DNA of 6,163 bases, from the NCBI GenBank assembly GCA_905192745.1, contig CAJJLZ010000052.1, positions 1 through 6,163 on the forward strand. Reading direction: 5' to 3'. Under the pieces are notes generated by a model. The model was not told the origin of the DNA and ran no database searches. It worked only from the letters and a program-made list of their open reading frames with translations. Made by a program: the position numbers and the translations under genes. Shown piece after piece: positions 5,777-6,163 of the stretch. The stretch comes from an uncultured Oscillospiraceae bacterium. Lineage in GTDB: Bacteria > Bacillota > Clostridia > Oscillospirales > Acutalibacteraceae. How positions within the stretch are numbered: position 1 is the first letter of the stretch; each line of letters begins with the position of its first letter.

Positions 5777-5784
5777 ATCACTCT

Positions 5785-5789
5785 CTCCT
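5785..5789 (-). promoter_or_regulatory. Shine-Dalgarno site selecting a TTG start
   Basis: AGGAG on the minus strand lies 8 nt before the TTG at 5776-5774. It falls inside the frame if the upstream GTG (5794) were used, so the TTG start is favoured. Confidence 0.65.
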
Positions 5790-5856
5790 CTCACAATTTT
5801 ATATCACAAGCGTCTATAACCTCATTAGAACATGGAAAAACTGCAACTCCATCTTT

Positions 5857-5885
5857 ATTGTATCACAAAATTCATCTTTTCGTAA
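5857..5885 (-). promoter_or_regulatory. Candidate promoter of the SdpI-like gene
   Basis: On the minus strand, TTACGA (5885-5880), a 17-bp spacer and TACAAT (5862-5857) preceded by TGA form a moderate sigma-A promoter with an extended -10. The predicted leader is about 75 nt. A second AT-rich hexamer nearer the gene (TATAAA-like, around 5798-5803) has no matching -35 box. Confidence 0.4.
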
Positions 5886-5954
5886 GTCGATTCTGCGTTG
5901 TATTAAAGGATTTTTAGTTATTTTATCATTTGGTGCAGGTTATCAACATAAGCA

Positions 5955-5976
5955 AGAAGAAAAATCTTCTGTTTTT
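5955..5976 (+). terminator. Weak terminator-like hairpin at the AT-rich segment's right edge
   Basis: AGAAGA (5955-5960), loop AAAA and TCTTCT (5965-5970) are followed by GTTTTT. The stem has only six pairs, two of them G-C, so it is marginal. No plus-strand gene ends here. It marks the place where composition returns to GC-rich. Confidence 0.3.
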
Positions 5977-6014
5977 ATAAAATTTCCCGGCGCGGCTTCT
6001 TGCGGCCCGACGTC

Positions 6015-6163
6015 CGCTATGATATAATGTCGTCAGGGAAAATGCCGACAGCATTTTTCATCGCGCCGCCAGCAAACGCCAGCATAGATGCCGGGCGGCG
6101 TTGTGGTATATTGGCAACGGCGGGAAAATGCGTGAGCATTTTCGATCGCGCCGCCGGCAAACG
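6015..6163 (+). repeat. Diverged copies of the promoter/stem-loop repeat
   Basis: Two further modules of the family seen at 1-143. The first has TGATATAAT (6020-6028), a stem-loop AAAATGC/GCATTTT (6039-6045/6051-6057) and the GC-rich inverted repeat (6063-6070/6094-6101). The second has TGGTATATT (6104-6112), a stem-loop GAAAATGC/GCATTTTC (6124-6131/6136-6143) and the left arm of the next inverted repeat (from about 6148), cut off by the window end. The -10 spacing is 84 bp. Bases 6015-6042 equal 42-69 exactly, while the second copy has drifted but keeps the -10 and the stem. The 5777-6014 stretch before it holds only the promoter and weak hairpin listed; I see no gene there. Confidence 0.85.

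Noticed and set aside
5699..5917. 72-codon plus-strand open frame
   Set aside because: It is antisense to the start of the SdpI-like gene and its leader, with no ribosome site and no recognisable domain.

Overview
The window reads as chromosomal DNA of a GC-rich member of the Clostridia (Oscillospiraceae/Ruminococcaceae-like). The grounds are the gene set yaaO-like, darA and holB in one direction (the Firmicute 'yaaO-tmk-darA-holB' neighbourhood), AGGAGG-type ribosome sites, sigma-A-type promoters and an SdpI-family membrane protein. Taxonomy is inferred from family resemblance only.

Layout. Positions 1-143 hold two copies, 88 bp apart, of a repeat module: a GC-rich inverted repeat, an extended -10 promoter and a short stem-loop. 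The second copy runs straight into the first gene and appears to be its promoter. Positions 190-4886 are five plus-strand genes: an alanine-racemase-like protein (190-1269), an Orn/Lys/Arg-type decarboxylase (1262-2632, overlapping the first by 8 nt), a methylthioadenosine/S-adenosylhomocysteine nucleosidase (2723-3469, with its own strong promoter), the cyclic-di-AMP receptor DarA (3537-3857) and the clamp-loader delta-prime subunit HolB (3894-4886). A strong UUCG-capped terminator follows at 4928-4961. The HolB stop codon lies inside a tRNA-3'-half-like sequence.

From about 4965 to 5985 the DNA becomes AT-rich. Its one convincing gene is on the minus strand: a six-helix SdpI-like membrane protein (5147-5776). 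From 6015 to the end, diverged copies of the same promoter/stem-loop repeat reappear in the same orientation, so the repeat family brackets the window.

How it works together. The decarboxylase and the nucleosidase fit polyamine/S-adenosylmethionine metabolism: decarboxylation of basic amino acids, then clearance of the methylthioadenosine by-product. DarA and HolB are housekeeping signalling and replication genes usually found beside them. The first gene keeps the alanine racemase fold signatures but has lost the PLP lysine, the catalytic tyrosine and several cofactor contacts, so it is probably a pseudoenzyme. The most notable points are that pseudoenzyme, the promoter/hairpin repeat with compensatory stem changes, the nucleosidase sitting where tmk usually lies, and the tRNA-like remnant at the edge of the AT-rich segment.
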